Positions 51,776-61,090 of a stretch of DNA of 64,000 nucleotides are shown here, in pieces (the first letter of the stretch is position 1; each line of letters begins with the position of its first letter). The notes under the pieces were generated by a model, which had not been told where the DNA came from, searched no databases, and was given only the letters and a program-made list of their open reading frames with translations. A program made the translations under genes and the position numbers. The stretch spans positions 1 to 64,000 of the forward strand of contig JAJQIB010000030.1 in assembly GCA_021199375.1 (NCBI GenBank), given 5' to 3'. Source of the DNA: Ruminococcus sp. (GTDB taxonomy: Bacteria; Bacillota; Clostridia; Oscillospirales; Ruminococcaceae).

Positions 51776-54228
51776 AAAGAATTTCGCTTAATAAAAACTG
51801 GACCTTGACAACCGAGCGATTTGGCTCGCTTGAATGCGAGGTGCCCTGCTCACTTTACTCGACACTTTTGACTCACGGTAAAATTGAAAATCCCTACTAC
51901 CGTGAAAATGAGTACATCTCAACATCTCTTTGTGATGATGACTGCGACTTTGAATGTAGCTTTATCGCTGATGAGGATACACTTAATTCTGAAAATATCA
52001 GACTTATTTTTGACGGCATAGATACCATCGCAGACATATACTTAAACGGTGTGCTTTTAGGAAGCACTAACAATATGCACTGCACATGGGAATTCGATGT
52101 AAGCAAAAGCTTAGCTAAAGAAAACAAGCTTAGGCTTCACATTTACTCGCCTAACAGATGGATAGCCGACAAGCAAAACGAGCGTCCGCTGTGGGGAGTT
52201 TCATCTACAATGGCAGGATATCCTCATATGAGAAAGGCTCACTGTATGTTTGGCTGGGACTGGGGTCCTATGCTTCCCGATATGGGAATCTGGCGAGATG
52301 TTTCACTTTTAGCATACGACACAGCTAAAATCGAGGACGTACTGATAACGCAAAAGCATGAAGCTAACTCGGTGACACTTAATGCAAGGCTTAACGCAAG
52401 CGAGCATTTTGACACGGCATTCATGCAGGTTTATTCGCCCGAAGGCGAGCTTGTAGCCGAATGCAAGGCAGATGGTGATGACAATAAAGCCTTGCTTTGC
52501 GCTGAAATTAAAAATCCCAGACTTTGGTGGACAAATGGTCTCGGCGAGCATCCGCTTTATACAGTAAAAGCTTACATATATTCTAATGGAAAAATGCTTG
52601 ACGAAAGAAGCGAAAGAATAGGGCTTCGCACGCTTGAGATAAGTCAAGACGAGGACGAGTTCGGTCACGAATTTTGCTTTAAGCTAAATGGGAAAAAGAT
52701 TTTTGCAATGGGTGCAAACTACATTCCTGAGGATCAGATTGTGGTGAATTGCACTAAAGAGCGTACACGCAAGCTGCTTGAGGACTGTGCAGCGGCAAAT
52801 TATAATCTTATCCGTGTGTGGGGCGGCGGAATTTATCCTGATAATTACTTTTATGACCTTTGTGACGAGCTAGGTATTATCGTTTGGCAGGACTTCATGT
52901 TCGCCTGCTCAGCATATCTTCTTACTGACGAATTTGAAGCTGCAATAAGACATGAAATTCGTGACAACGTAATAAGGCTTAGAAATCACGCAAGCTTAGG
53001 ACTCTGGTGCGGCAACAACGAAATCGAGTCGGCTTGGGTAGAATGGGGACTTCCTAAGGATGAGCAGGCTAAAGCCGACTATCTTATCATTTTTGAACAG
53101 ATTATCCCCGAAGCTTTGCGTGAGTACGGCGGTGAAACCTTTTATCATCCCTCATCGCCCTCATCAGGCGGCGGATTTAAGGATCCGTCATCAAACAAAG
53201 CGGGAGATATGCACTACTGGGCGGTGTGGCATTCGCTAAAGCCCATTGAGGACTTTAGAAAATACTGCTACAGATTTTGCTCAGAATACGGCTTTGAATC
53301 ACTTCCGTCAATAAAAACTCTTGAAACCATCGCAGATAAATCTAAGGGAGATTTTGACCTTATGTCGCCCGTTATGGAGGCTCACCAAAAATGCGGTCAG
53401 GGAAATGAAAAAATCATGTTCTATCTGGCTCAGATGGTTCGCTACCCCTACAGCTTTGAGCGACTAATCTACTCGTCACAGCTATTACAAGCTGATTGTA
53501 TTCGCTCAAATGTCGAGCATATGAGAAGACACAGAGGTCAGTGCATGGGCTCAGCATATTGGCAGGTCAACGACTCAAATCCCGTTATCTCATGGTCGAG
53601 CATAGATTACTATGGCAGATGGAAGGCTCTGCACTACTATGCAAAACGTTTCTATGCTCCGATTTTGCTGTCACTGGAGGACGGTGATATAAGTGCGCTT
53701 AGGTTTAATATCTCAAACGAGCGACTATCCGACTTCGATGGCGAGGTGCGCTGGAGCTTGCGAGATAATAAATCAAGCATAATAAAAAGCGGCAGGCTTA
53801 CAGCTCACGTAAAATCCCTTAATGCAGCCTATCTTGATGCTCTTGACTTGTCAGACGAGCTTGATGACAGATTTGACAGACGTACTCGTTATCTTGAGTA
53901 CTCTCTTTACGAAAATGGTGTAAGGATAAGTCAAGCAAGCACTATTTTTGTGCGTCCCAAGGAATTTGAATTTTTAGATCCTAAAATCACAGTGACAGCT
54001 AAAGCTTCTGGTGACGCCTGGATTATTACCCTTTCAGCAGAATGCTTTGCTAAATCTGTTTGTCTTGATTTTGATGATAGAGATGCCATTTTTGAGGACA
54101 ACTGGTTTGACATCCACGCAAAAGAAAGCGCAAGAATTACTCTTAAAAAGAATCGCTTAAGTAAGCCCTTTGCAAATGAGAATGAGCTGACCCAGCATTT
54201 CACAATTGAAACGAACTACGAGGGATAA
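51772..54228 (+). CDS. Beta-mannosidase, GH2
   Basis: An 818-residue GH2 enzyme with no signal peptide, so it acts in the cytosol. Jelly-roll and Ig-like domains (about 1-290) precede the TIM barrel: acid/base Glu in GNNEIESAW (about 417) and nucleophile in SEYGFES (about 505). WWTNGLGEHPLYTV and the barrel opening MGANYIPEDQI mark the beta-mannosidase branch. It would release mannose from manno-oligosaccharides taken up after GH5 cleavage. Start overlaps ispD by 4 bp, so translation is coupled although the functions differ. Confidence 0.93.
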   Translation: MKRISLNKNWTLTTERFGSLECEVPCSLYSTLLTHGKIENPYYRENEYISTSLCDDDCDFECSFIADEDTLNSENIRLIFDGIDTIADIYLNGVLLGSTNNMHCTWEFDVSKSLAKENKLRLHIYSPNRWIADKQNERPLWGVSSTMAGYPHMRKAHCMFGWDWGPMLPDMGIWRDVSLLAYDTAKIEDVLITQKHEANSVTLNARLNASEHFDTAFMQVYSPEGELVAECKADGDDNKALLCAEIKNPRLWWTNGLGEHPLYTVKAYIYSNGKMLDERSERIGLRTLEISQDEDEFGHEFCFKLNGKKIFAMGANYIPEDQIVVNCTKERTRKLLEDCAAANYNLIRVWGGGIYPDNYFYDLCDELGIIVWQDFMFACSAYLLTDEFEAAIRHEIRDNVIRLRNHASLGLWCGNNEIESAWVEWGLPKDEQAKADYLIIFEQIIPEALREYGGETFYHPSSPSSGGGFKDPSSNKAGDMHYWAVWHSLKPIEDFRKYCYRFCSEYGFESLPSIKTLETIADKSKGDFDLMSPVMEAHQKCGQGNEKIMFYLAQMVRYPYSFERLIYSSQLLQADCIRSNVEHMRRHRGQCMGSAYWQVNDSNPVISWSSIDYYGRWKALHYYAKRFYAPILLSLEDGDISALRFNISNERLSDFDGEVRWSLRDNKSSIIKSGRLTAHVKSLNAAYLDALDLSDELDDRFDRRTRYLEYSLYENGVRISQASTIFVRPKEFEFLDPKITVTAKASGDAWIITLSAECFAKSVCLDFDDRDAIFEDNWFDIHAKESARITLKKNRLSKPFANENELTQHFTIETNYEG

Positions 54229-54232
54229 AATT

Positions 54233-54266
54233 AACCGACAGTGTAAAAAATGCACTGTCGGTTTTT
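54233..54266. terminator. Terminator between GH2 and pdxT
   Basis: Perfect stem AACCGACAGTG/CACTGTCGGTT followed by TTT on the plus strand, and by TTAATTTT on the minus strand, serving both convergent genes. Confidence 0.9.
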
Positions 54267-54267
54267 G

Positions 54268-54828
54268 TTACCTACACATATCAAGAAAGTATTTGTGTAC
54301 CGTCAAATCGTCATTTAGCTCAGGATGAAAGGCTGTTACAAGCATATTATCCTGCCTTGCGGCTACAATTTTGCCATCTACATTAGCCAGTGGCTCAGCT
54401 TGTCCATAAGCCTCTAAAATATACGGCGCACGAATAAAGGTCATGGGAATTTTGCCCATCCCTGCAAAATCCTCTTCTGTTGAAAAGCTTCCAAGCTGTC
54501 TTCCGTACGCATTTCTACACGCAGCTATATCCATGAGTGACAAATGCTCACCGCCATTTTCTACTCGCTTAGCCAAGAGAATAAGTCCCGCGCAAGTACC
54601 AAAGGTCGGTAATCCCTCTTTTATACGTGTTTTTACATCATCAAACAAATCAAGCTCACGCAGCAGCTTATCCATAACGGTGGATTCGCCACCGGGAATT
54701 ATAAGTCCATCAAAGCTGTCATTAAGGTCACGCCTTTGTCTTATCTCCTTAGCCTGTGCGCCTAGCTGCCAAAGCTTTTTTTCGTGCTCAATAAAGGCTC
54801 CCTGAAGAGCAAGTACAGCAATTTTCAT
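54268..54828 (-). CDS. pdxT: Pyridoxal 5'-phosphate synthase glutaminase subunit PdxT
   Basis: A 186-residue class I glutaminase that releases ammonia from Gln for PdxS. GGESTVMDKLL (about 46-56), the nucleophile Cys in FGTCAGLILLAKR (about 78) and the His-Glu pair in TAFHPELNDD near the C terminus are all present. The start ATG overlaps the pdxS stop (TGATG), giving tight coupling. Length is typical. Confidence 0.96.
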   Translation of the reverse strand: MKIAVLALQGAFIEHEKKLWQLGAQAKEIRQRRDLNDSFDGLIIPGGESTVMDKLLRELDLFDDVKTRIKEGLPTFGTCAGLILLAKRVENGGEHLSLMDIAACRNAYGRQLGSFSTEEDFAGMGKIPMTFIRAPYILEAYGQAEPLANVDGKIVAARQDNMLVTAFHPELNDDLTVHKYFLDMCR

Positions 54829-55700
54829 CACTTTCCGCGCTCCGCCATAAGTAGCTCGATTTCCTGCTCGTTAATTCCTACCATAGCCTCTCCTAAATCT
54901 TCAGAAAGCTCAGCAAGCATTTTCGCATCGTTAAAGTTTGTAACCGCCTTCACGATCGCAGCAGCACGCTTTTCGGGATTGCCTGATTTAAAGATTCCTG
55001 AACCCACAAAGACGCCCTCAGCACCAAGCTGCATCATAAGTGCGGCATCAGCAGGTGTTGCAACTCCGCCTGCCGCAAAGTTTACAACCGGCAGCTTGCC
55101 ATTTTCACTAACGTATTTTACAAGCTCGTAATCCACCTGTAAATCCTTAGCCGCCTGAAAAAGCTCATCCTTGCTCATTGAGGTCAAACGCTTAATTTCG
55201 CTCTGCATCATCCTCATATGACGAACAGCCTGAACAACATCACCTGTACCCGGCTCGCCCTTGGTGCGTATCATTGACGCTCCCTCGCTTATTCTGCGAA
55301 GCGCCTCGCCTAGATCCTTAGCGCCACATACAAAGGGCACGTCAAACTGCGTTTTGTCAATATGATATTTGTCGTCAGCAGGTGATAAAACCTCGCTTTC
55401 ATCTATGTAGTCAATTTCAATTGCCTGCAAAATCTGTGCTTCTGCAAAATGTCCAATACGGCACTTTGCCATAACGGGAATGGATACAGCATCCTGAATA
55501 CCCTTTATCATTTTAGGATCGCTCATTCTCGAAACTCCGCCTGCCGCACGGATATCAGCAGGGATTCTCTCAAGCGCCATAACAGCACATGCTCCCGCTG
55601 CTTCGGCAATTTTCGCCTGTTCGGGCGTGGTAACATCCATAATTACACCGCCCTTTAGCATCTGTGCCAAATTCTTATTAAGCTCGTATCTCTCACTCAT
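54828..55700 (-). CDS. pdxS: Pyridoxal 5'-phosphate synthase synthase subunit PdxS
   Basis: A 290-residue (beta/alpha)8 PdxS that builds PLP from ribose 5-phosphate, glyceraldehyde 3-phosphate and ammonia. [20 protein letters not shown] opens the barrel, [14 protein letters not shown] contains the Schiff-base Lys, [14 protein letters not shown] and [20 protein letters not shown] are family signatures. AAGGAG lies 10 bases before the ATG. Its partner pdxT overlaps by one base. PLP is used by IlvA in this window. Confidence 0.98.
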   Translation of the reverse strand: MSERYELNKNLAQMLKGGVIMDVTTPEQAKIAEAAGACAVMALERIPADIRAAGGVSRMSDPKMIKGIQDAVSIPVMAKCRIGHFAEAQILQAIEIDYIDESEVLSPADDKYHIDKTQFDVPFVCGAKDLGEALRRISEGASMIRTKGEPGTGDVVQAVRHMRMMQSEIKRLTSMSKDELFQAAKDLQVDYELVKYVSENGKLPVVNFAAGGVATPADAALMMQLGAEGVFVGSGIFKSGNPEKRAAAIVKAVTNFNDAKMLAELSEDLGEAMVGINEQEIELLMAERGK

Positions 55701-55737
55701 TGCAAATTACTCCTTCAAAAAAAGATTGTATAGCATC

Positions 55738-55766
55738 ATTATAAAATGTAAAAGTAGAATTTGCAA
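55738..55766 (-). promoter_or_regulatory. Promoter for pdxS-pdxT
   Basis: Minus-strand TTGCAA (55761-55766), 17-bp spacer, TATAAT (55738-55743). No MocR-type regulator gene lies nearby. Confidence 0.78.
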
Positions 55767-55933
55767 ATTTTAAAAATTCAAGCTAATCAAATTCGTTTTT
55801 GTATAATATGAACAACAAGTGCAAGCGTTTTGACTGGATTTTTATGAAAAAGTACATATAAAATATGGAATGAAAGCATCCAAAAATCACATAATGGTCA
55901 TTTTACACAAATTATAGCTGATATTTCGTCAGC

Positions 55934-56512
55934 TTATTGTTCAATAGGTAGAAAAGAAAAATAATAATACACATACTCTTCAAGCTTAAGCCCCTGCTCT
56001 CGAATAATTTTCGCATGCTCCTCTCCAACAAAGCGATAGTGCCACGGCTCATAGGCTATTCCAGTCAGATGCTCCTTCATCCTAGGATAGCGCAGAATAA
56101 AGCCAAAGCGTGCGGCATTTTTACAAAGCCATCTTCCCTGCTCAGTTGAATAAAAATCATCCTGCGTATCATCCCAATCAGGAGAGCAAAAATCCACAGC
56201 AAGTCCTGTTTCATGCTCACTGTGTCCGGGTCTCGCCAAATACCTCGCACAAAGCCGCTCAGCCGTGTCCTTTGATAATCCGTCACACATATACTCAGCG
56301 ACACTCCTTTGCCAAAGCCTTTGCTGGTATTCCTCGCTCCGATATCCGGACAAAGCCTTAATCTCAACAAAATCGGACATTGCTGCCCTTAATAACGAAT
56401 TAAGTGCCTCCGCCGCCCTTTGCTCCATCATTACATTTGCAGCATTCACAAGATGCAAATCCAGCTTACACGGCACCTTATGTACGCTGTCAACTATTAT
56501 CAGATAATCCAT
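55934..56512 (-). CDS. VanY-type D,D-carboxypeptidase family protein (M15B)
   Basis: A 192-residue M15B peptidase domain: SGYRSEEYQQRLWQ (about 62-75), the zinc ligands in GHSEHETGLAVDF (His and Asp, about 116-128) and WHYRFVG (His, about 165). Members trim the terminal D-Ala of peptidoglycan stems. Unlike most, the N terminus (MDYLIIVDSVHKVPCKLD) has no signal peptide or anchor, which leaves the cell location open. GGGAGGTG precedes the ATG. Single gene between pdxS and spoIIP. Confidence 0.88.
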   Translation of the reverse strand: MDYLIIVDSVHKVPCKLDLHLVNAANVMMEQRAAEALNSLLRAAMSDFVEIKALSGYRSEEYQQRLWQRSVAEYMCDGLSKDTAERLCARYLARPGHSEHETGLAVDFCSPDWDDTQDDFYSTEQGRWLCKNAARFGFILRYPRMKEHLTGIAYEPWHYRFVGEEHAKIIREQGLKLEEYVYYYFSFLPIEQ

Positions 56513-56612
56513 TCAAAGCACCTCCCTTTTACATTCTATGACAGCATAGCTTCAAGCGTTCACGCATAGAATAATGTATATTATAATGATATATCAATAG
56601 GAAGGTGAAAGC

Positions 56613-57749
56613 ATGAATTTAAAAAGCAGCTGCCGCACATCACTTTGTGTAATAACAGCTTGTACCATTGTACCACTCGGAGTAAGCTGTGCCTGTAGCG
56701 CAGTACCTAAGGTTTCGGACGCCGTGGTTTATTCAGTCGTAAAGGAGATGGGAGGTGGTGTGAGCATTTCGCAGGATATAGACGATAGCTTGTATGATGG
56801 ATACATAGTCGGTTCAACTGCAGCAGATATGGAGGCAGCGCCTCAGGAAATTGAGATAAAGCTTCCTGAAGGAACTCTGATACCTACTCCTCTTCCTTCG
56901 CAGGAGGTGATTGACGCCTTGCCATATTCCAATGACGGTGATGCAAATGATGGTATAATCGAGAAAACCAGCTTTGGAGTTTACAGCGGTGAGCAATACT
57001 TTGATTTGACAGATGGAGGGCAGGTCAGAAACTGCACATCGCTTTCAAATCAAGATCTTATAGAGGCAAGCGATGATGGGCGAGCATTCGACATAGAGAT
57101 CGGTTCGGACGAGCCTCAGGTGATTATATACCACACTCACACCACTGAAACCTATGAGCTTGAGGACAAGAGCTATTATGATGCAAGCTTTAATGCTAAA
57201 ACCACCGAGCCGGATAAAAATATGACCGCTGTGGGAGATAAGATATGTGAGCAGCTCGAAGCACAGGGAATAACTGTGATTCATGATACGCTTGTGCATG
57301 ACTATCCAAGCTACAATGCAGCCTACGATTCAAGTCGTGAAACGGTAAGTGAGCTTTTAGAGGAGTATCCGAGTGTAAAGATTGCGCTTGACATTCATCG
57401 TGATGGAATTGAAACGGAGGAGGGTGTAAGGCTTGCCCCCGTAGCCGAAATTGATGGCAAGGAGGCAGCACAGATTATGATAATCTCAGGCTGTGACGAC
57501 GGAACTATGGATATGCCTAACTATATGGACAACTTTAGGTTTGCATGTGAGCTTCAGTCGGAATGCGAAGGACTGTTCAGTGGTCTTACCCGCCCCGTGC
57601 TGTTTGACTATCGCTTTTACAATCAGGATCTTACAAGCGGTTCCTTGCTAATAGAGGTAGGCTCTCATGGAAACACGCTAGATCAGGCGCTTTACAGCGG
57701 TGAGCTTATCGGAAAAGCACTTGCAGCACTTCTGACCGAGCAAGTGTAA
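56613..57749 (+). CDS. spoIIP: Stage II sporulation protein P
   Basis: A 378-residue SpoIIP: N-terminal membrane anchor (about 9-25) and C-terminal peptidoglycan amidase/endopeptidase domain with HTHTTETYE (about 174-182), LDIHRDG (about 259-265) and LIEVGSHGNTLDQA near the end. With SpoIID and SpoIIM it thins septal peptidoglycan for engulfment. GGAAGGTG precedes the ATG. No clear sigma-A promoter lies upstream, as expected for a sigma-E gene. Its presence argues for sporulation capacity in the lineage. Confidence 0.92.
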   Translation: MNLKSSCRTSLCVITACTIVPLGVSCACSAVPKVSDAVVYSVVKEMGGGVSISQDIDDSLYDGYIVGSTAADMEAAPQEIEIKLPEGTLIPTPLPSQEVIDALPYSNDGDANDGIIEKTSFGVYSGEQYFDLTDGGQVRNCTSLSNQDLIEASDDGRAFDIEIGSDEPQVIIYHTHTTETYELEDKSYYDASFNAKTTEPDKNMTAVGDKICEQLEAQGITVIHDTLVHDYPSYNAAYDSSRETVSELLEEYPSVKIALDIHRDGIETEEGVRLAPVAEIDGKEAAQIMIISGCDDGTMDMPNYMDNFRFACELQSECEGLFSGLTRPVLFDYRFYNQDLTSGSLLIEVGSHGNTLDQALYSGELIGKALAALLTEQV

Positions 57750-57787
57750 ACAATATGTAAACATTTCATTTTGTGTTCTCATTCTCA

Positions 57788-57816
57788 TTGACACAATCCC
57801 CTTTTAATGCTAAAAT
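57788..57816 (+). promoter_or_regulatory. Promoter for the anchored GH5 gene
   Basis: TTGACA (57788-57793), 17-bp spacer, TAAAAT (57811-57816). Confidence 0.78.
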
Positions 57817-57851
57817 TAAATCATAAAACAAATATCAGGGGTGATGCCTAA

Positions 57852-59810
57852 ATGGACGAAGAAAATGTTATAAAAACAGATGAAAAGCCTAAGCATTCCA
57901 ACAAAAAAATCATAACTGCGTTTGCGGCTATGGCAATAGTTATAATCGCTCTTATAATTACCGTAACTGTGCTTGCAGTTAAAAGCAGTAACGATACAAG
58001 CAGTGATTCTACATCAAGCAGCATAGCGGCTAATGCTGACGAGGTCGATAACGAGGATGAGGCTAGTACGCAATCAGATGAGGATACTGAAAATGAGAAT
58101 GAAGAGGTATCTGAAGCTGACGAAAATGACAGCGAATCCAACAACGATGAGGACGACTCTGAAGAAGAAAAAGCAGAAGAAGTCGGATATGTGTTCTACT
58201 ACAGCGGCGACAACTCCTGGGAAGATGGAGACATAACCATGACAGGCATGGAGATGAGCTTTACTAACGGCGGAGATGCTATAGACAGCTGGACGCTTGT
58301 GCTTGAAATTGAAGGTCTGTCAAGCTGTGAGGGCTGGAGTGGAACCTATGAATGTGATGGTGACACCCTAACAATTACACCTGCCGAATACAACGCAGCT
58401 GTGGCATCAGGCGGTACGGTAGAAGGCTTAGGCTGCAACATAGGCACAAAGGGCGATTTAAATGTAATAAGCGCCAAGCTTAACGGGGAGGAATGCACGG
58501 TGAAAAAGGGCAGCGCACCTAAAAGCAGCAGCTCAAGCAGCGATACACAGGAAACCTCTGCTGATGTTGACATAGATGAGCTGCTTGAACGGACAAGTGA
58601 TGCAAAGCAGGGAGATGACTGGCTTCACACTGATGGAAATAAAATCTACGACTCTGAGGGTAAGGAGGTTTGGCTTACAGGTGTCAACTGGTTTGGCTAC
58701 AACACAGGCACTAACACATTTGACGGACTATGGAACAGTGTACTCACCGACTCGGTAAAGTCAATTGCCGACCACGGCTTTAACCTTATTCGTGTCCCCT
58801 TTTCGGCAGAGCTTATAAATCAGTGGTCAGACGGCGAATATCCCCAGGCAAATTATAACAATGCCTACAATCCAGAGCTAAACTCGATGAACAGTCTTGA
58901 GATTTTCGACTATTTTTTAAAGCTTGCTGAACAAAACGGCATTAAGGTCATGATTGATATCCACTGTGCCGAAACGGATGCATCGGGACATAACGTGAAT
59001 CTGTGGTACACCGAAAAAATATCGGTAAATCAGTACTATGCGGCACTTGAATGGATGGCGGAGCGTTACAAGGATAATGATACTATTATAGCCTACGACC
59101 TTAAAAACGAGCCTCACGGAAAGCCGTATGAGGGTGATGCGGCAGCTAAATGGGACGACTCTACCGACGATAACAACTGGAAGTATGTGGCAGAAACAGC
59201 GGCGCTTAAGGTGCTTGCTAAAAATCCAAATGTGCTTATTATGGTCGAGGGAACCGAAACTCAGCCCAAGAAAAACGGAAACTACACCACAAACGATGAC
59301 GATTACTACTTCAACTGGTGGGGAGGTAATCTTCGTGGAGTTAAGGACTATCCGATAGATTTAGGAGAATATCAGGACAAGCTTGTTTATTCTCCTCACG
59401 ACTATGGTCCTACTGTATACGAGCAGCCATGGTTTGAGGGAGATTATGACTACGATTCTCTAATGGAGGACTGCTGGGAGGACAACTGGTTTTATATCTA
59501 CGAGGATGAAACCGCTCCCTTGCTCATCGGCGAATGGGGCGGATATATGACCGAGCCCAATATTACATGGATGACGCACCTTCGCACGCTGATAAAGAAA
59601 TACCATCTGCATCACACCTTCTGGTGCTATAATGCAAATTCAGGTGATACGGGCGGATTAGTGCTAGATGACTTCACGACGTGGGATGATGAAAAATACG
59701 AATTTGTAAAGGAGGTTCTCTGGCAGGAGGATGACAAATTTGTAGGACTCGACCACGAAATTCCACTTGGTGAAAACGGTATTACGCTTTTGGATGCTAA
59801 AGGACTATAA
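57852..59810 (+). CDS. Membrane-anchored GH5 cellulase with CBM2-like domain
   Basis: A 652-residue surface enzyme: short cytoplasmic start, membrane anchor (about 19-40), very acidic Ser/Glu/Asp linker (to about 112), a domain resembling CBM2 (about 113-213; TNGGDAIDSWTLVLEIEG, GCNIGTKGDL), a Ser linker, and a GH5 barrel with LTGVNWFGYNTGTNTFDGLW, the acid/base Glu in DLKNEPHG (about 420) and nucleophile in IGEWGG (about 560). No cleavage site is evident, so it stays membrane-held. GGGGTGATG precedes the ATG. It is single-gene with own promoter and terminator. Confidence 0.92.
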   Translation: MDEENVIKTDEKPKHSNKKIITAFAAMAIVIIALIITVTVLAVKSSNDTSSDSTSSSIAANADEVDNEDEASTQSDEDTENENEEVSEADENDSESNNDEDDSEEEKAEEVGYVFYYSGDNSWEDGDITMTGMEMSFTNGGDAIDSWTLVLEIEGLSSCEGWSGTYECDGDTLTITPAEYNAAVASGGTVEGLGCNIGTKGDLNVISAKLNGEECTVKKGSAPKSSSSSSDTQETSADVDIDELLERTSDAKQGDDWLHTDGNKIYDSEGKEVWLTGVNWFGYNTGTNTFDGLWNSVLTDSVKSIADHGFNLIRVPFSAELINQWSDGEYPQANYNNAYNPELNSMNSLEIFDYFLKLAEQNGIKVMIDIHCAETDASGHNVNLWYTEKISVNQYYAALEWMAERYKDNDTIIAYDLKNEPHGKPYEGDAAAKWDDSTDDNNWKYVAETAALKVLAKNPNVLIMVEGTETQPKKNGNYTTNDDDYYFNWWGGNLRGVKDYPIDLGEYQDKLVYSPHDYGPTVYEQPWFEGDYDYDSLMEDCWEDNWFYIYEDETAPLLIGEWGGYMTEPNITWMTHLRTLIKKYHLHHTFWCYNANSGDTGGLVLDDFTTWDDEKYEFVKEVLWQEDDKFVGLDHEIPLGENGITLLDAKGL

Positions 59811-59817
59811 AAATATT

Positions 59818-59851
59818 CTCCGCACTCTTATCGGGAGTGCGGAGATTTTTT
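59818..59851 (+). terminator. Terminator after the anchored GH5
   Basis: Perfect 10-bp stem CTCCGCACTC/GAGTGCGGAG followed by ATTTTTT. Confidence 0.93.
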
Positions 59852-59911
59852 ATGAAGAAAAAACTTTTACAATTTGTTAATAGGTTTTCGGGTAAAATCA
59901 GCTATTTACTA

Positions 59912-59940
59912 TTGACAACAGTCAAGAAAAGTGATATAAT
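59912..59940 (+). promoter_or_regulatory. Promoter for the DRE-TIM aldolase gene
   Basis: TTGACA (59912-59917), 17-bp spacer, TATAAT (59935-59940) with extended TGA. Confidence 0.88.
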
Positions 59941-60014
59941 TCTAATTGTTCGCTTTAAAGCAATAAACCATAAAATCTTTAAAGCACAAAAGAGTTATGA
60001 AAGGATGAATAAAA

Positions 60015-60995
60015 ATGTCAGCAAAAAAGGGAGATTTAATCTCATACAGACCGGACATCAAGCTTTTAGATGCAACTATTCGTGATGGAGGACTTGTAAA
60101 CGACTTTTACTTTTCAGACGAATTCATCAAAGAGCTTTATCAAACTAACATAAAGACCGGAATAGAATACATGGAGTTCGGCTACAAGGCTTCAAAGAAG
60201 CTTTTTGACGTAAACAAATTCGGAAAGTGGAAGTTCTGCGATGAGGAATCTATAAGAGAAATCGTTGGAGAGAACAACACAGATCTTAAGATAGCGGTAA
60301 TGGCAGATGTAGGACGCTGCGACTACAAGGAGGACATTATACCCTCAAACGAGAGCGTAATCGACACAATACGTATTGCCACCTACACTCATCAGATGCC
60401 TGCGGCACTCGAAATGATTGAGCACTGCCATAATCTCGGCTATGAAACGACTGTAAACATCATGGCAATTTCTGCAAGTCGTGAAGAGGATGTTGACAAG
60501 GCACTCGAAATGGTATGTGAAAGTCCCGTTGACGTAATTTACCTTGTAGACAGCTATGGCTCGCTTTATCCCGAACAGGTGCGTGAGCTTGCCGCAAAGT
60601 ACTGCAAAGCAGCAGAGGCTGCAGGCAAAAAGGTAGGCGTACATATGCACAACAATCAGCAGCTGGCATTTGCGAATACCATCGAAGGAATCTCGCATGG
60701 TGCAAGCTTCTGTGATGCTACAATGAGCGGAATGGGAAGAGGCGCAGGAAACTGCTTTATGGAGCAAATGCTAAGCTTTCTGAGAAATCCCAACTACCAG
60801 CTATCCCCTGCTCTTGAGTTCATCCAAAAGTACATAGCTGAAGAGAAAGCAAAGGGCTCAGTATGGGGCTATGATCTTCCCTACATGATGACAGGTGCGC
60901 TTAACCGTCATCCACGTGCCGCAATCGCCTTTATCAAAGAAGGCAAAACCGACTACAACGGACTTTATCAAGATCTTCTTTATGAAATAAGCTGA
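60015..60995 (+). CDS. DRE-TIM metallolyase family aldolase
   Basis: A 326-residue barrel of the HMG-CoA lyase/4-hydroxy-2-oxovalerate aldolase superfamily: LLDATIRDGGLVNDFYF carries the D-R-D/G catalytic start (residues 18-26), YLVDSYGSLYPEQ, and VHMHNNQQLAFANTIEG with the metal-binding HxH. GMGRGAGNC closes the active site. No aldehyde dehydrogenase partner or LeuA regulatory domain is present, so the substrate is unknown; it is not LeuA or DmpG proper. AAAGGATG precedes the ATG. Monocistronic with a strong promoter. Confidence 0.85.
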   Translation: MSAKKGDLISYRPDIKLLDATIRDGGLVNDFYFSDEFIKELYQTNIKTGIEYMEFGYKASKKLFDVNKFGKWKFCDEESIREIVGENNTDLKIAVMADVGRCDYKEDIIPSNESVIDTIRIATYTHQMPAALEMIEHCHNLGYETTVNIMAISASREEDVDKALEMVCESPVDVIYLVDSYGSLYPEQVRELAAKYCKAAEAAGKKVGVHMHNNQQLAFANTIEGISHGASFCDATMSGMGRGAGNCFMEQMLSFLRNPNYQLSPALEFIQKYIAEEKAKGSVWGYDLPYMMTGALNRHPRAAIAFIKEGKTDYNGLYQDLLYEIS

Positions 60996-61090
60996 TTTAA
61001 ACAATCTTTCGACAAATGCTTAGAAAAGTTCATAATATATGTGTACAATATAGATGTCGGTGTGGTTTGGCTTAAAAAAGGAGAGGGCAA

